This document shows positions 51,187 through 63,361 of a stretch of DNA of 64,000 nucleotides, one piece after another. Within the stretch, counting starts at the first letter, position 1; every line of letters starts with the position of its first letter. The notes under the pieces were generated by a model. That model saw only the letters and a list, made by a program, of their open reading frames with translations. It was not told where the DNA came from and searched no databases. This DNA comes from Methylophaga sp. (GTDB lineage: Bacteria; Pseudomonadota; Gammaproteobacteria; Nitrosococcales; Methylophagaceae), in the NCBI GenBank assembly GCA_020831825.1, contig JAFIFW010000005.1, forward strand, positions 124,001 to 188,000, in the 5' to 3' direction. Position numbers and translations under genes: made by a program.

Positions 51187-51636
51187 GTTACCCCAGTGAG
51201 TGAGGATTTATCTATTGTTTGTTATTTCGACTTAATGTCGAGTCAGGGGAATACATGCCCAATCCTTATCCAGATAAACCTGCGCTACTCATCAGCATAA
51301 AAAGGGGGTGTGGAGCCGGATCCTTAACGCCCTTATGCGACGCCGAGCATCGCAAATCAGTTTGGATCAAACATGACGAGTGTCTGAGCGCAGCGACAAA
51401 TTTGTCCGGAACAAATTTGGACGCCGAAGGCGCCCGAAGGGTGAGTGGCATGGATGCCACGAATCAATTTTCGGCCACGCCATAAAACAAGGTTAATTTT
51501 TGGGATCAAGGCAATATCGGGTGCCCTTTTCTTTGGTTCGTTTCTTTTGGGCACGCAAAAGAAATGAACGCCCAGCGGCAGCGAGAAAACTATGAATATG
51601 GTCTCGATTGCTGGGTTTCGTATCTCCACCGCCCAA
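51187..51636. repeat. Non-coding repeat-rich segment between the two palindromes
   Basis: Contains several hairpins: CAAATTTGT/ACAAATTTG (51397-51419), TGGCAT/ATGCCA near 51448, and the TTTCTTTTGGGC...GCAAAAGAAA element near 51540-51570, a motif recurrent in many bacterial genomes. A short open frame (51219-51485) crosses these repeats and has no family features, so I do not call a gene. Confidence 0.5.
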
Positions 51637-51667
51637 CAAAAGCCGTCATTCCCGCGCAGGTGGGAAT
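51637..51667 (+). repeat. Palindromic repeat, copy 2
   Basis: Same orientation and same first 22 bases as copy 1. Its palindrome (51648-51667) is imperfect, with GGTGGG in place of GCGGG on the right arm. The transposase fragment reads out of its end into this repeat. Confidence 0.8.
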
Positions 51668-52112
51668 GTGGATTCACGCTTGAAGTGCAACAGTTTTAAT
51701 TGTTTTGAAAATACCTCGGCGGGCGTTTGGTAATCAAGACATTTCCTCGGCGTATTGTTATAGCAGGCAATAATGTCGTCGAGCATGTCTGCATCAAGCT
51801 GCTTTAAATCGGTTTTTCGGGGTAAGAAGCGTCGTAACCGGCCTATCGCATTCTCAACGCCACCTTTTTGCCAAGGTGCCCGCACATCACAGAAATAGGT
51901 TTGCATGGCCATTTCTTTGCCTAGCAGATGGTGGTCGGCAAACTCAGTGCCATTATCAAAGGTCATGGTTCGCCGTAGCTTGGGTGGCAATGCGCTTAGC
52001 ATATCGCTCAGGTTTGCTTTGGTTTCTGCGGCAGACTTTCCTTGCTTGGCAGCCATCAGCAACCGTGATGTTCGCTCATGACTAATCACGACCGCATCGC
52101 CATAGGGGCAGG
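51646..52112 (-). pseudogene. Truncated IS30-family transposase
   Basis: About 155 residues of the catalytic half: GDAVVISHERTSRLL, then the second catalytic aspartate in TMTFDNGTEFADHH and the glutamate in GGVENAIGRLRRFLPRKTDL, and the family ending YNNTPRKCLDYQTPAEVF. The N-terminal helix-turn-helix and the first DDE aspartate are missing. The reading frame runs out of the element and stops inside palindromic repeat copy 2. Non-functional. Confidence 0.85.
51660..52112 (-). mobile_element. IS30-family insertion-sequence remnant
   Basis: The 3' half of an IS30-type element remains. The likely end is near the CTTGAAGTGCAACAG segment at 51678-51692. The 5' half is gone, and at 52112-52116 the sequence joins directly to a SIR2-like gene fragment. 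No target duplication is visible because one end is lost. Confidence 0.65.
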
Positions 52113-52387
52113 TCAATCACGATCAGCATCTATAAAATTATCTATAGAGACTGCCTGAGCTAGTGCATCTCGGATATGCCACGCCCCATGGACATGGGGG
52201 TTTATATCACCATGTTCTTTGTTTAACGCCCTTAAAGCCGAAGCTATTACATAATCACCACTTTTTTGCTCACGAAGGTCCCACCGCATATCAAGCATTT
52301 GCTTATGATGCCTTTTAGGTCATAGCCTGTGGGCAAGTTAACTGCTCGACTTGCTCCAGCAACAATTACAAAAATTGTATCTGTCAT
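52113..52387 (-). pseudogene. SIR2-like gene fragment, frameshifted and truncated
   Basis: Starts ATG at 52387 after AAGGAAG. The first frame reads MTDTIFVIVAGASRAVNLPTG, a Rossmann-type nucleotide-binding start (usual form GAGAS). A frameshift near 52300 is needed to reach MLDMRWDLREQKSGDYVIA and AWHIRDALAQAVSIDNFID. This run is one I recall from SIR2-like proteins of mobile and defence regions. The frame ends at the junction with the IS30 fragment. The family call is from recall and needs a search. Confidence 0.5.
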
Positions 52388-52412
52388 TTTCTTCCTTGAT
52401 ACGCAATTATGA

Positions 52413-53774
52413 TTACTTCTTAACCGGCCTCTGCCACCCTCTAACCGTCCTCTGCTCCGACTTAGTCAACGTCAACGCATCAGCCGGCGCCGTCTTCCGA
52501 ATCGTCGAACCAGCCCCAATAGTAGCCCCATCCTCAACCGTCACAGGCGCCACCAACTGCGTATCTGACCCCACAAACACTCGATCGCCAATCACCGTAC
52601 GATGTTTATTCGCCCCATCATAGTTACAGGTAATGGTACCCGCCCCAATATTCACATCCGCGCCCATCTCGGTATCACCGATATAGCTGAGGTGATTGAT
52701 CTTCGAACCCAGACCGATATTGGCATTTTTGATTTCAACAAAGTTACCAACCTTGGCTTTGGCAGACAGTTTGGTGCCGGGACGCAGCCGAGCATAAGGT
52801 CCTACTGAACAGTCAGTACCCACTTCGGCATTTTCAATAATGCTGTTGGGCAGAATTTCAGCGCCTTCATGAATAACGCTGTTAATAATGATGCAGTTGG
52901 CGCCGATGTCGACGTTGTCGGCGATGCTGTTCACACCTTCAAAGATGACATTGATATCAATGGTAACGTCCTGTCCGGCAGTCAGTTCACCGCGAATATC
53001 AACACGTGCCGGATCACGAAAGGTCACGCCCGCCATCATCAACTCGGTGGCGCGTTTTTGCTGGTAATAGCTCTCCTGTTCAGCCAATTGCACCCGATTA
53101 TTGACGCCGGCCACTTCCATTTCATCGTCACAGGTTACTGAGTTTATTTCGATGCCTTGAGCGACGGCCTTGGCAATCAGATCGGTCAGGTAATATTCGC
53201 CCTGGGCATTGTTGTTATCGAGCTGTGATAACGCCTCTCTCAGCCAGCTGGTTGGAATGCACATAATGCCGGTATTGATTTCATTGATCAGCCGAGTCTC
53301 GTCATCAGCATCTTTTTCTTCAGTAATGCACAGCATATTGTCATCATGATCACGCACGATACGCCCATAGCCTGTCGGATCATCCAATACAGCGGTAAGG
53401 ACTTTCAGGCTGTTTTGTTCACCACAGTCAATCAACTCCTGCAGTGTTTCAGTGCTAATCATTGGAACATCGCCATATAGCACCAGCACCTGCTTGCTGT
53501 TGGCAAAACTTGCCTTGGCCTGCTCAACCGCATGGCCAGTGCCTTTTTGCTCAAGCTGCATCACTGTGTTGATACCCTGTTTTTGTACATAGGGCACCAC
53601 CTCATCGCCACCGTTGCCACAGACCACGGCAAGATTGGCCGGATTGAGTTGTTTGGCAGTATCAATGACATGTTGCAGCAGGGGTTTGCCAGCCAGCGTG
53701 TGCATCACCTTAGGCTTGGCAGATTTCATACGAGTGCCTTTACCGGCAGCGAGAATAATAATGGCTAGAGACAT
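52413..53774 (-). CDS. glmU: Bifunctional GlmU (UDP-GlcNAc pyrophosphorylase / GlcN-1-P acetyltransferase)
   Basis: Makes UDP-N-acetylglucosamine for peptidoglycan and LPS. 453 residues. The pyrophosphorylase half begins IIILAAGKGTRMKSAKPKVMH with the uridyl-binding LYGDVPM later. The acetyltransferase half (from about 250) is a left-handed beta-helix of hexapeptide repeats, with KIKNANIG, NHLSYIGDTEMG and TITCNYDG. It lies 298 bases downstream of the atp operon on the same strand, as in pseudomonads and E. coli. Confidence 0.97.
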   Translation of the reverse strand: MSLAIIILAAGKGTRMKSAKPKVMHTLAGKPLLQHVIDTAKQLNPANLAVVCGNGGDEVVPYVQKQGINTVMQLEQKGTGHAVEQAKASFANSKQVLVLYGDVPMISTETLQELIDCGEQNSLKVLTAVLDDPTGYGRIVRDHDDNMLCITEEKDADDETRLINEINTGIMCIPTSWLREALSQLDNNNAQGEYYLTDLIAKAVAQGIEINSVTCDDEMEVAGVNNRVQLAEQESYYQQKRATELMMAGVTFRDPARVDIRGELTAGQDVTIDINVIFEGVNSIADNVDIGANCIIINSVIHEGAEILPNSIIENAEVGTDCSVGPYARLRPGTKLSAKAKVGNFVEIKNANIGLGSKINHLSYIGDTEMGADVNIGAGTITCNYDGANKHRTVIGDRVFVGSDTQLVAPVTVEDGATIGAGSTIRKTAPADALTLTKSEQRTVRGWQRPVKK

Positions 53775-53833
53775 ATAACAGCTTGTAGGTTGAGGTAAAA
53801 AGGCATTCTAGCAGATAGTTGATGGATATTATT

Positions 53834-54015
53834 TTAACCACAGAGCCACAGAGCCACGGAGCCACGGAGGGCACAGAGAAAGCCAGTATTCTGAAACCCG
53901 TCACCTGATTCGCATATCAAGTACCCATAAGCTGTGATTTATAGCTGAGCTAGACAACCATTTAATAGTTTGGGAACCTCTGTGCCCTCTGTTTCTCTGT
54001 GGTTTCGCTTAAAAT
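53834..54015. repeat. Inverted-repeat element (CACAGAG type)
   Basis: The left arm contains the tandem ACAGAGCCAC/ACGGAGCCAC units (53838-53880) ending GGGCACAGAGAAA. The right arm reads TGTGCCCTCTGTTTCTCTGTGG (written as two parts: 53981-53990 and 53991-54002). The arms are complementary over about 20 bases and enclose about 100 bases, a MITE-like layout. It occupies most of the glmU-atpC gap and would not be translated. Confidence 0.65.
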
Positions 54016-54018
54016 CAG

Positions 54019-54047
54019 GCAAAAAAAAGGCCGTCCAATGGACGGCC
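54019..54047 (-). terminator. Terminator of the atp operon
   Basis: On the minus strand GGCCGTCC, an ATT loop, GGACGGCC (54047-54029) and then eight Ts. A strong intrinsic terminator 26 bases after atpC. Confidence 0.92.
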
Positions 54048-54072
54048 CTGTATTTGTTTGAAGACTGAAAAA

Positions 54073-54495
54073 TCAGCCTTTTTTTCCTTTACGCATCCGT
54101 TGAATACTGCGTAGCTGAGCCACCGCTTCTGCGAGTTGTGCTGCTGCTTCAGCGTAGTCCATTTTTGAAGTCTGATCTTTAAGTGCCTGTTCGGCAGCTT
54201 CTTTAGCTTGTATAGCAGCCGCTTCATCGACATCCGCAGCTCGCAGAGCAGTATCTGCAAGGACAGTGACAACGTCAGGCTGAATTTCCAGCATGCCGCC
54301 AGAGACATAAAACTGCTCTTCCTGACCACCTTTAAGCAGGCGAACTTCACCCGCTTTTAAGCGTGTCAGCAATGGCGCATGGCGTGGGTAGACACCGATT
54401 TCACCCTGTTCTGCAGAAGCAATAACCACTTCAGCGGTACCTGAGTAAATCGATTGTTCTGCACTCACAATGTCAACATGGATGGTCATAGCCAT
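54073..54495 (-). CDS. atpC: ATP synthase epsilon subunit
   Basis: 140 residues, central-stalk subunit that couples and inhibits F1. The beta-sandwich N-terminal half has [14 protein letters not shown] and [18 protein letters not shown]. The C-terminal two-helix domain (about 85-140, [16 protein letters not shown]) is alanine-rich. Last gene of the operon. Confidence 0.95.
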   Translation of the reverse strand: MAMTIHVDIVSAEQSIYSGTAEVVIASAEQGEIGVYPRHAPLLTRLKAGEVRLLKGGQEEQFYVSGGMLEIQPDVVTVLADTALRAADVDEAAAIQAKEAAEQALKDQTSKMDYAEAAAQLAEAVAQLRSIQRMRKGKKG

Positions 54496-54515
54496 GTGCT
54501 TTACCTCCGAAAAGA

Positions 54516-55922
<1,407 letters not shown>

Positions 55923-55941
55923 TCAGCCCCTGTTATTTCTG

Positions 55942-56808
55942 TTATACCGCAGCGGCACCTGCAACGATCTCGGAAATTTCCTGAGTAATCGCAGCCTGAC
56001 GGGCCTTGTTATAAACCAATTGCAGGTCATCGATGATATTGCCGGCGTTATCAGACGCATTTTTCATCGCAATCATGCGAGAAGCCTGCTCACAGGCAAA
56101 GTTTTCTACCACTGCCTGGTACACCAGTGACTCGATATAACGGACCAGCAAGTCATCCAGTACATCTTTGGCGTCCGGCTCATAGATGTAGTCCCAAGGG
56201 TATTTGAGCAGCTCATCAGGTGTTTCTGGTTTAACGGGAATCAAACGCAGTAATTTCTGCTCTTGGGTCATGGTGTTTACAAATTCGTTGTAAACCAGAT
56301 AGAGGCTGTCGATACGGCCTTCAGTGTAGGCATCCAGCATGACCTTAACCGTCCCGATCAGGTCTTGCAGCCTTGGCGCATCACCCAATTGGGCTTTTTG
56401 AGCCACCAGGTTTACCGGCAATCTGCTCATGAAGTTGCTGGCTTTTTGCCCGATGGTACAAACATCGATTTCGATGCCTTTATTGCGCTTATCTTTGATA
56501 TCACTGAGCAACGCCTTGAACAGATTATTGTTCAATCCGCCACACAGTCCGCGATCTGAAGAAATGACAATGTAACCAACACGTGTCGCTTCGATGCGAT
56601 CTTGCAAGTACGGATGTTTGTACTCAGGACGCGCATGTGCAAGATGCTGGATAACACCATAGATTTTTTCAGAATAAGGACGTGTCGCTGCCATGCGATC
56701 CTGAGCCTTACGCATTTTACTCGCAGCAACCATCTCCATCGCAGAAGTGATCTTCTGCGTACTTTTGATGCTTGATATCTGAGTCCGTATCTCTTTACCG
56801 CTAGCCAT
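55942..56808 (-). CDS. atpG: ATP synthase gamma subunit
   Basis: 288 residues, the rotor shaft of F1. N-terminal coiled coil [19 protein letters not shown] and C-terminal [13 protein letters not shown] plus [12 protein letters not shown] match the family. 13 bases after atpA. Confidence 0.97.
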   Translation of the reverse strand: MASGKEIRTQISSIKSTQKITSAMEMVAASKMRKAQDRMAATRPYSEKIYGVIQHLAHARPEYKHPYLQDRIEATRVGYIVISSDRGLCGGLNNNLFKALLSDIKDKRNKGIEIDVCTIGQKASNFMSRLPVNLVAQKAQLGDAPRLQDLIGTVKVMLDAYTEGRIDSLYLVYNEFVNTMTQEQKLLRLIPVKPETPDELLKYPWDYIYEPDAKDVLDDLLVRYIESLVYQAVVENFACEQASRMIAMKNASDNAGNIIDDLQLVYNKARQAAITQEISEIVAGAAAV

Positions 56809-56821
56809 GACTTACTCCCGC

Positions 56822-58363
56822 TTACCAGTTGCCAGTGGCTTTGAATGCTTCAATCGCACTACGCATCTGACCAGCGATGTCATCATTGAAGTCACCGGTG
56901 CTGTCGATGGTTTTCACCAAATCAGCATGTTTCTCAGCGACATACTTGTGCAGACCCGCTTCAAAATCACCCACTTTGTTGACTTCCAAATCATCCAGGA
57001 AGCCTTCGTTGGCGGCATACAAGGACAGCGCCATTTGAGCAACCGAGAGCGGCTGATATTGCTTTTGCTTCATCAGCTCTGTAACACGTTGACCTCGACC
57101 GATTTGAGCACGTGTTGCTTCATCAAGATCAGAAGCAAACTGAGCAAAGGCAGCTAGTTCACGATACTGGGCCAAGTCAAGACGAGTACCACCACCCAGT
57201 TTCTTGATGATCTTGGTTTGAGCAGCACCACCAACACGAGATACCGATAGACCGGCGTTAATCGCAGGACGGATACCCGCGTTAAACAGGTCGGTTTCCA
57301 GGAAGATCTGACCGTCTGTGATTGAGATAACGTTGGTCGGTACGAAAGCAGATACGTCACCAGCTTGGGTTTCGATGATGGGCAGGGCGGTCAAGGAACC
57401 GGTTTTGCCTTTCACAGCACCATTGGTGAATTTTTCAACGTAGTCTTCGTTTACACGAGCAGCACGTTCCAGCAGGCGTGAGTGAAGGTAAAAAACGTCA
57501 CCAGGATAAGCTTCACGGCCTGGCGGACGACGCAGCAACAATGAAACCTGGCGGTAAGCCCATGCTTGCTTGGTCAAGTCATCATAAATAATCAGTGCAT
57601 CTTCACCACGATCACGGAAGTATTCGCCCATGGCACAACCGGCGTATGGCGCGATAAATTGCAGTGCTGCTGAATCAGATGCAGATGCAGCCACGATGAT
57701 GGTATGACCCAGAGCATCGTTTTCTTCCAGTTTGCGAACTACGTTGGCAATAGAAGAAGCTTTTTGACCAATCGCAACATAGATACATTTAACGCCTGTA
57801 CCTTTTTGGTTGATGATGGTGTCAACGGCAATAGCAGTTTTACCAGTTTGGCGGTCACCGATGATCAACTCACGCTGACCACGACCAACCGGGATCATCG
57901 CGTCGATTGATTTCAGACCTGTTTGAATAGGCTGATCAACAGATTTACGCGCGATTACACCTGGAGCGACTTTTTCGATTGGCGAAGATTCACTGGCAGA
58001 GATATCACCTTTACCGTCAATAGCCATACCCAGCGAGTCAACAACACGACCGAGGAGAGCTTCACCGACTGGTACCTCAAGGATACGGCCAGTACATTTG
58101 ACTTTGTCACCTTCAGTGATGTGCTGGTACGAACCCAGAACAACCGCACCGACAGAATCGCGCTCAAGGTTAAGCGCCATGCCGTATGTCTGGCCTGGGA
58201 ATTCCAGCATCTCACCGGACATGACATCTGCCAGACCGTGGATTCGAACAATACCATCGGCTACACCGACGACTGTACCTTCTGTACGCGCTTCAGTTGC
58301 CCCGTCAAAACTCGCTATACGTTTTTTGATCAGTTCACTGATTTCAGCTGAATTCAGTTGCAT
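56822..58363 (-). CDS. atpA: ATP synthase alpha subunit
   Basis: 513 residues, non-catalytic nucleotide-binding F1 subunit. P-loop [13 protein letters not shown], the visible [24 protein letters not shown] and the arginine-finger region [10 protein letters not shown] are present. 25 bases after atpH. Confidence 0.98.
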   Translation of the reverse strand: MQLNSAEISELIKKRIASFDGATEARTEGTVVGVADGIVRIHGLADVMSGEMLEFPGQTYGMALNLERDSVGAVVLGSYQHITEGDKVKCTGRILEVPVGEALLGRVVDSLGMAIDGKGDISASESSPIEKVAPGVIARKSVDQPIQTGLKSIDAMIPVGRGQRELIIGDRQTGKTAIAVDTIINQKGTGVKCIYVAIGQKASSIANVVRKLEENDALGHTIIVAASASDSAALQFIAPYAGCAMGEYFRDRGEDALIIYDDLTKQAWAYRQVSLLLRRPPGREAYPGDVFYLHSRLLERAARVNEDYVEKFTNGAVKGKTGSLTALPIIETQAGDVSAFVPTNVISITDGQIFLETDLFNAGIRPAINAGLSVSRVGGAAQTKIIKKLGGGTRLDLAQYRELAAFAQFASDLDEATRAQIGRGQRVTELMKQKQYQPLSVAQMALSLYAANEGFLDDLEVNKVGDFEAGLHKYVAEKHADLVKTIDSTGDFNDDIAGQMRSAIEAFKATGNW

Positions 58364-58388
58364 CTATCTTTCCTCTATAACGGGCCGC

Positions 58389-58922
58389 TTAGCTTAGAGC
58401 GTTGGCCAGTCTGTTCAGTTTACCCAGGGCAGATCCATCAATAACCAGATCGCCTGCACGAATGATCGCGCCACCCAGCAGGCTCTCGTCTATGCTGACA
58501 TCTAGCGTGATGTCTCTGCCAAGACGCTTGTTGAGCGCTGCAGAGATCTTGCTGGCTTGTTCATCGGTCAGCGGTTTAGCTGTAATCACTTCAGCGGTGA
58601 GCGACTGCTCTGCCTCGGCACGGAGCTCTTCAAAAATAACTGCTATGTCGTCCAGCAGCAGTAGACGATTGTTTTCTGCCAATAAGGACAAAAAATTACG
58701 TACGGAGTCGCTTCCCAGATCGGCTGTGATGTCAGCAAGGACATCTACAGTCTGCTCATCACTCACTGCTGGACTGGTGATCAGTCTCTGCAAGTCGGCA
58801 TCTGCCACACACAGTGCCAGCAATTGCAGCAGTTCGGACCACTGTTTTAGCCGGCCCTCTTCCTTGGCAACTGCAAACACAGCATATGCATAAGGACGTG
58901 CGACGGTTATTGCTTCTGCCAT
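58389..58922 (-). CDS. atpH: ATP synthase delta subunit
   Basis: 177 residues, peripheral-stalk cap of F1. N-terminal ARPYAYAVFAVAKEEG and the C-terminal SLLGGAIIRAGDLVIDGSALGKL are family signatures. 13 bases after atpF. Confidence 0.95.
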   Translation of the reverse strand: MAEAITVARPYAYAVFAVAKEEGRLKQWSELLQLLALCVADADLQRLITSPAVSDEQTVDVLADITADLGSDSVRNFLSLLAENNRLLLLDDIAVIFEELRAEAEQSLTAEVITAKPLTDEQASKISAALNKRLGRDITLDVSIDESLLGGAIIRAGDLVIDGSALGKLNRLANALS

Positions 58923-58935
58923 CCTAAAAGTTCCT

Positions 58936-59406
58936 CTAGATTTGGCTTACCAACTCTTCGAGCAAGTCAGTGTGTGCCTTGTCGTCGATTTCACGGCTCA
59001 GAATTTTTGCTGCGCCAGTCAGAGCAACCGCAGCGACCTGAGTCCTGAGCTCTTCTCTGACACGATTGGCCTCCTGCTCGATTTCGACTTTGGTAGCTGC
59101 CATGATTTTTTCACCTTCAACTCTGGCATCACCTTTGGCTTCATCGACGATCTCATTACCGCGACGCTGTGCCTGGCTGATGATTTCGTTTGCTTTATCC
59201 TTAGCTTCGTGAATGACTTGCTGAGCACGCTTCTCTGCCAACTCTTGTTCGTGTCTGCCACGTTCAGCTGCAGCCAGACCATCAGCAATTTTTTTCTTGC
59301 GCTCTTCGAGCGCTTGCATAATCGGTGGCCACACATACTTCATGCAGAAGCCAACGAAGAGCAGGAAAGCGATTGACTGACCTATCAAAGTTGCATTGAT
59401 ATTCAT
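58936..59406 (-). CDS. atpF: ATP synthase b subunit
   Basis: 156 residues, peripheral stalk. One N-terminal membrane helix (QSIAFLLFVGFCMKYVWPPI) and then a long charged helix for the dimeric coiled coil (ERKKKIADGLAAAERGRHEQELAEK). 44 bases after atpE. Confidence 0.96.
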   Translation of the reverse strand: MNINATLIGQSIAFLLFVGFCMKYVWPPIMQALEERKKKIADGLAAAERGRHEQELAEKRAQQVIHEAKDKANEIISQAQRRGNEIVDEAKGDARVEGEKIMAATKVEIEQEANRVREELRTQVAAVALTGAAKILSREIDDKAHTDLLEELVSQI

Positions 59407-59450
59407 GCCTGTACCTCTTTGTTATCGCGACGGATTAATTAAATGACTTG

Positions 59451-59696
<246 letters not shown>

Positions 59697-59749
59697 CTAA
59701 ACTCTCAGATAAAAATTACACAAAAATAACACTAAAAACCCATTCAGTA

Positions 59750-60661
<912 letters not shown>

Positions 60662-60666
60662 TTATC

Positions 60667-61041
60667 TCAAGCCTGTTTCATATATCCAAATAACAAAACT
60701 ACCTGCATTGCTACGAAGCCGAGGAGCAAACCTGCTGCGTTAAACTGCAATATCGCAAAGCCAACAGCAAACATGGCTATGGTTAGCATCCATCGTTCGA
60801 CAATACACCTGTATGCGCCACTGAGATTGTCCACTGGACTGGCGCCCGCTTTATAGGCGGTTCTCAGCAAATGCCATTTCAGCAGCAGCGTATTAGACAC
60901 GCTGATTAAGCCGCCGAAGCAAACGGCGGTGGCGAGTTCCTTGCCGTATAACCAGAAAACACTTGCCACAATAATCAGCAACACGATGAATTGTGTCTTT
61001 AACAACTGATTTACCGGACTTACTCTGGTTAGTTGCTCCAT
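60667..61041 (-). CDS. atpI: ATP synthase-associated protein I
   Basis: 124 residues, four predicted membrane helices (FIVLLIIVASVFWLYG, AVCFGGLISVSNTLLL, MLTIAMFAVGFAILQF, LLGFVAMQVVLLFGY). The first gene of the operon, thought to aid c-ring assembly. A GGATAA stretch precedes the ATG, a weak ribosome site. Confidence 0.9.
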   Translation of the reverse strand: MEQLTRVSPVNQLLKTQFIVLLIIVASVFWLYGKELATAVCFGGLISVSNTLLLKWHLLRTAYKAGASPVDNLSGAYRCIVERWMLTIAMFAVGFAILQFNAAGLLLGFVAMQVVLLFGYMKQA

Positions 61042-61096
61042 TTTTATCCGTCAGAGCTTATAAAAGCTTAAGTTTTACCCTAAGCAAAAATAGCAA

Positions 61097-61126
61097 ATTA
61101 TATAGACCGGTTATTCAGGTGGTCAA
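61097..61126 (-). promoter_or_regulatory. Promoter of the atp operon
   Basis: On the minus strand TTGACC (61126-61121), an 18-base spacer and a perfect TATAAT (61102-61097), 55 bases before atpI. A strong sigma-70 promoter for the nine-gene operon. Confidence 0.8.
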
Positions 61127-61295
61127 CGACTATCTTGCTTTTATTTATTTTAGTCGGGAGAAAATTGCAGATTTGTGACTCGCTGGGATCACAAGCCATG
61201 TGCTGAAGAAATTGGAAATTTACTGACAGCTGTATCAGCGCTTCTCTTAGCTAGAGTGATGACTGTATCAGCAGAAACAGATCCTGACTTGATTA

Positions 61296-63125
61296 TCAAT
61301 CAAGTGATTTCGGGGTTAGGTTAAATTTCTGGCAATGTGCCTGGTATAAAACTTTGAGATCGGCTTCCCCCATCAGATTACCCGTCTCATCCCGGTAACT
61401 GATGTCGCCGGTCACTGCAGTCCCCTGCCACTTTTGCTCAATCTGCTTGCGTTCTGGCTGTTGTTTAAACCAGGCAATGAATGCATTGGCCTTTGCCAAT
61501 AAACGATAACTCGAGCCCCAGGCATTGACTGCCATGGTGTAGTAATAGGGTTGTTGAGCAACATTGCCTGGGATAATCTCGATTTTGCCGTACCAGGGAC
61601 TGTTGGAATTTTCACAGGCCCAGTAATAAATCGGTAAATCAACGCCAAAGGCATCGACTACGCCATCGGCCAGGCAATTGTGGATTCGAGACTGATCAGA
61701 ATAAGCAATCAGATTTTCCAACTTAATTCTGCCAGCGGGTTTGCTCTCATTACTACTCCATCGAAGCCCTCGATCTTCGAGCACTTGAAATGCCGCCGGA
61801 TCGTTGATAATTCCCACGACTTTACCCGCCAGATCTTCCAGTCGATTGATTTTTTCATCGCCTTTGCGCCTCGCCAGCACCCAATGAAGATAGGTATAGG
61901 CTTCTGAGTACGCCACATTATCGTATTCAGCGGATGGCGGTAGTGCACTGATTACAATGTCGGCAGGCGGCTCCCCATATCGCTTGCCTGCCGTGAGTAA
62001 TTCAGTGCACATATCCCAGGGCGCTTCAATAAATTCACATTCCACACCAAGATATCGGGCAAAGGCCTTTGCATACTCAACATCCATGCCATTGAGTGGC
62101 TCTCCCAGTTTCTCCCGAAATGACAAACCGACAAAGTTTGGTTCAATCGCAACCCGTAATTTACCTCGATGTAGAATATCATCCAGCTGATCATGCGCAG
62201 CATCAGGAACCAGATAGAGTTTTTTCAATGTCGCATCCATTGACTTGAACGCCGCCTTGATATCTGCGGCTTGGATATCAATTTTATCCACGCCTTTTGC
62301 GGTGTCTTCTACGACTTCGTTAATAATTTTGTTTTTACTGTGAATCCGCTGCATCACACCATTGCTCAGATCCAGCGTTTCGAAGATCACCGCCGTGTTC
62401 TCCATTATCGCCGTCAATTGCTCACTGATTGAGTGAAACAACTCCGTTAATTGAGCCGTGGCCGCTTGAATGACCTCTACAAAGTTGTTCAATCGTTGTG
62501 CATTGGTCTTACTGATGTTGTCCAGTTCTGCGTTAACTTGAGTAAAGTCGAGCTGTTTGGACGCCTGCTGCGCCCTGTCCATGGTAATTGCTGCCAGCCG
62601 TCGAACTTCGTCAGCCACGACCGCAAAGCCGCGGCCATGCTCACCTGCCCGTGCCGCTTCAATTGCAGCATTGAGCGCCAAAATGTTCACGCCACGACCA
62701 ATTTCCATAATGCCATCCAGCACATTGGCCACACTGTGGGACTTTTCATTCAAGGTCACTGATATCTGCTGCATCGCAGAGCCTACAGCAGCATTGACAT
62801 CATTGACCTCGACATCTATCTGCGATTGCAATGCACCAACGGTAGAATTTGAGCTGTTTAGATAGTCGTTGGCCTGCCTTAACTCCATATCCAGTTTGTC
62901 AGTACGCTGACCGATTTCGGATAAAAAGTTCTGCTGGACTTCCAGCGCACGAAAAATTTGTCTGGAAAGTTGAGCGGTCTGGCTGCTCACCAGCTGGATT
63001 GAACGATAAAACCGCTTTTCTTCTTCTGAAAAATGCGGAGTGTCCGGAAGCTCTGGCAGCAAAACTTCCTGTGGCGCTGTTTCACGAAGCTCTGAGGCGT
63101 TAAATATTCTGTCCAACAGTTTCAT
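61296..63125 (-). CDS. Soluble chemoreceptor with C-terminal solute-binding domain
   Basis: 609 residues, start at 63125 behind GGAA. No signal peptide or membrane helix, so probably cytoplasmic. Residues 30-130 are coiled-coil. The chemoreceptor hairpin tip is at about 148-177 ([34 protein letters not shown], in two parts, matching the MCP signature). The return helix follows to about 300. Residues 318-585 are a family-3 periplasmic-type solute-binding domain ([44 protein letters not shown]). The usual order of sensor then signalling domain is reversed. It probably signals to CheA from an intracellular solute. It lies between parB and atpI, normally adjacent. Confidence 0.88.
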   Translation of the reverse strand: MKLLDRIFNASELRETAPQEVLLPELPDTPHFSEEEKRFYRSIQLVSSQTAQLSRQIFRALEVQQNFLSEIGQRTDKLDMELRQANDYLNSSNSTVGALQSQIDVEVNDVNAAVGSAMQQISVTLNEKSHSVANVLDGIMEIGRGVNILALNAAIEAARAGEHGRGFAVVADEVRRLAAITMDRAQQASKQLDFTQVNAELDNISKTNAQRLNNFVEVIQAATAQLTELFHSISEQLTAIMENTAVIFETLDLSNGVMQRIHSKNKIINEVVEDTAKGVDKIDIQAADIKAAFKSMDATLKKLYLVPDAAHDQLDDILHRGKLRVAIEPNFVGLSFREKLGEPLNGMDVEYAKAFARYLGVECEFIEAPWDMCTELLTAGKRYGEPPADIVISALPPSAEYDNVAYSEAYTYLHWVLARRKGDEKINRLEDLAGKVVGIINDPAAFQVLEDRGLRWSSNESKPAGRIKLENLIAYSDQSRIHNCLADGVVDAFGVDLPIYYWACENSNSPWYGKIEIIPGNVAQQPYYYTMAVNAWGSSYRLLAKANAFIAWFKQQPERKQIEQKWQGTAVTGDISYRDETGNLMGEADLKVLYQAHCQKFNLTPKSLD

Positions 63126-63361
63126 TGCTGATTCCACCGCTTTTGAGTAAGCGAGAGGAAGCAATTTTCAGTCCAGCGAATGAATGGGATCCATCGCGTG
63201 AGCTAAATGGTTGCTAAAGTGTGATTGAACTAACACATTTCCGTTTGGGACGGCAGTAAAATAATACTTTGATGCAAAAAAGTTGCACCATAGTGACACA
63301 CGGCTTTCACTATTTGTGTGCACACCCGAGACGGGAATCTCTGACAAGCAAAGCTGCTGGC

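Noticed and set aside
51219-51485. 88-codon open frame between the palindromic repeats
   Set aside because: Its codons cross several hairpin repeats, and the translation has no family features, so it looks like non-coding repeat DNA.
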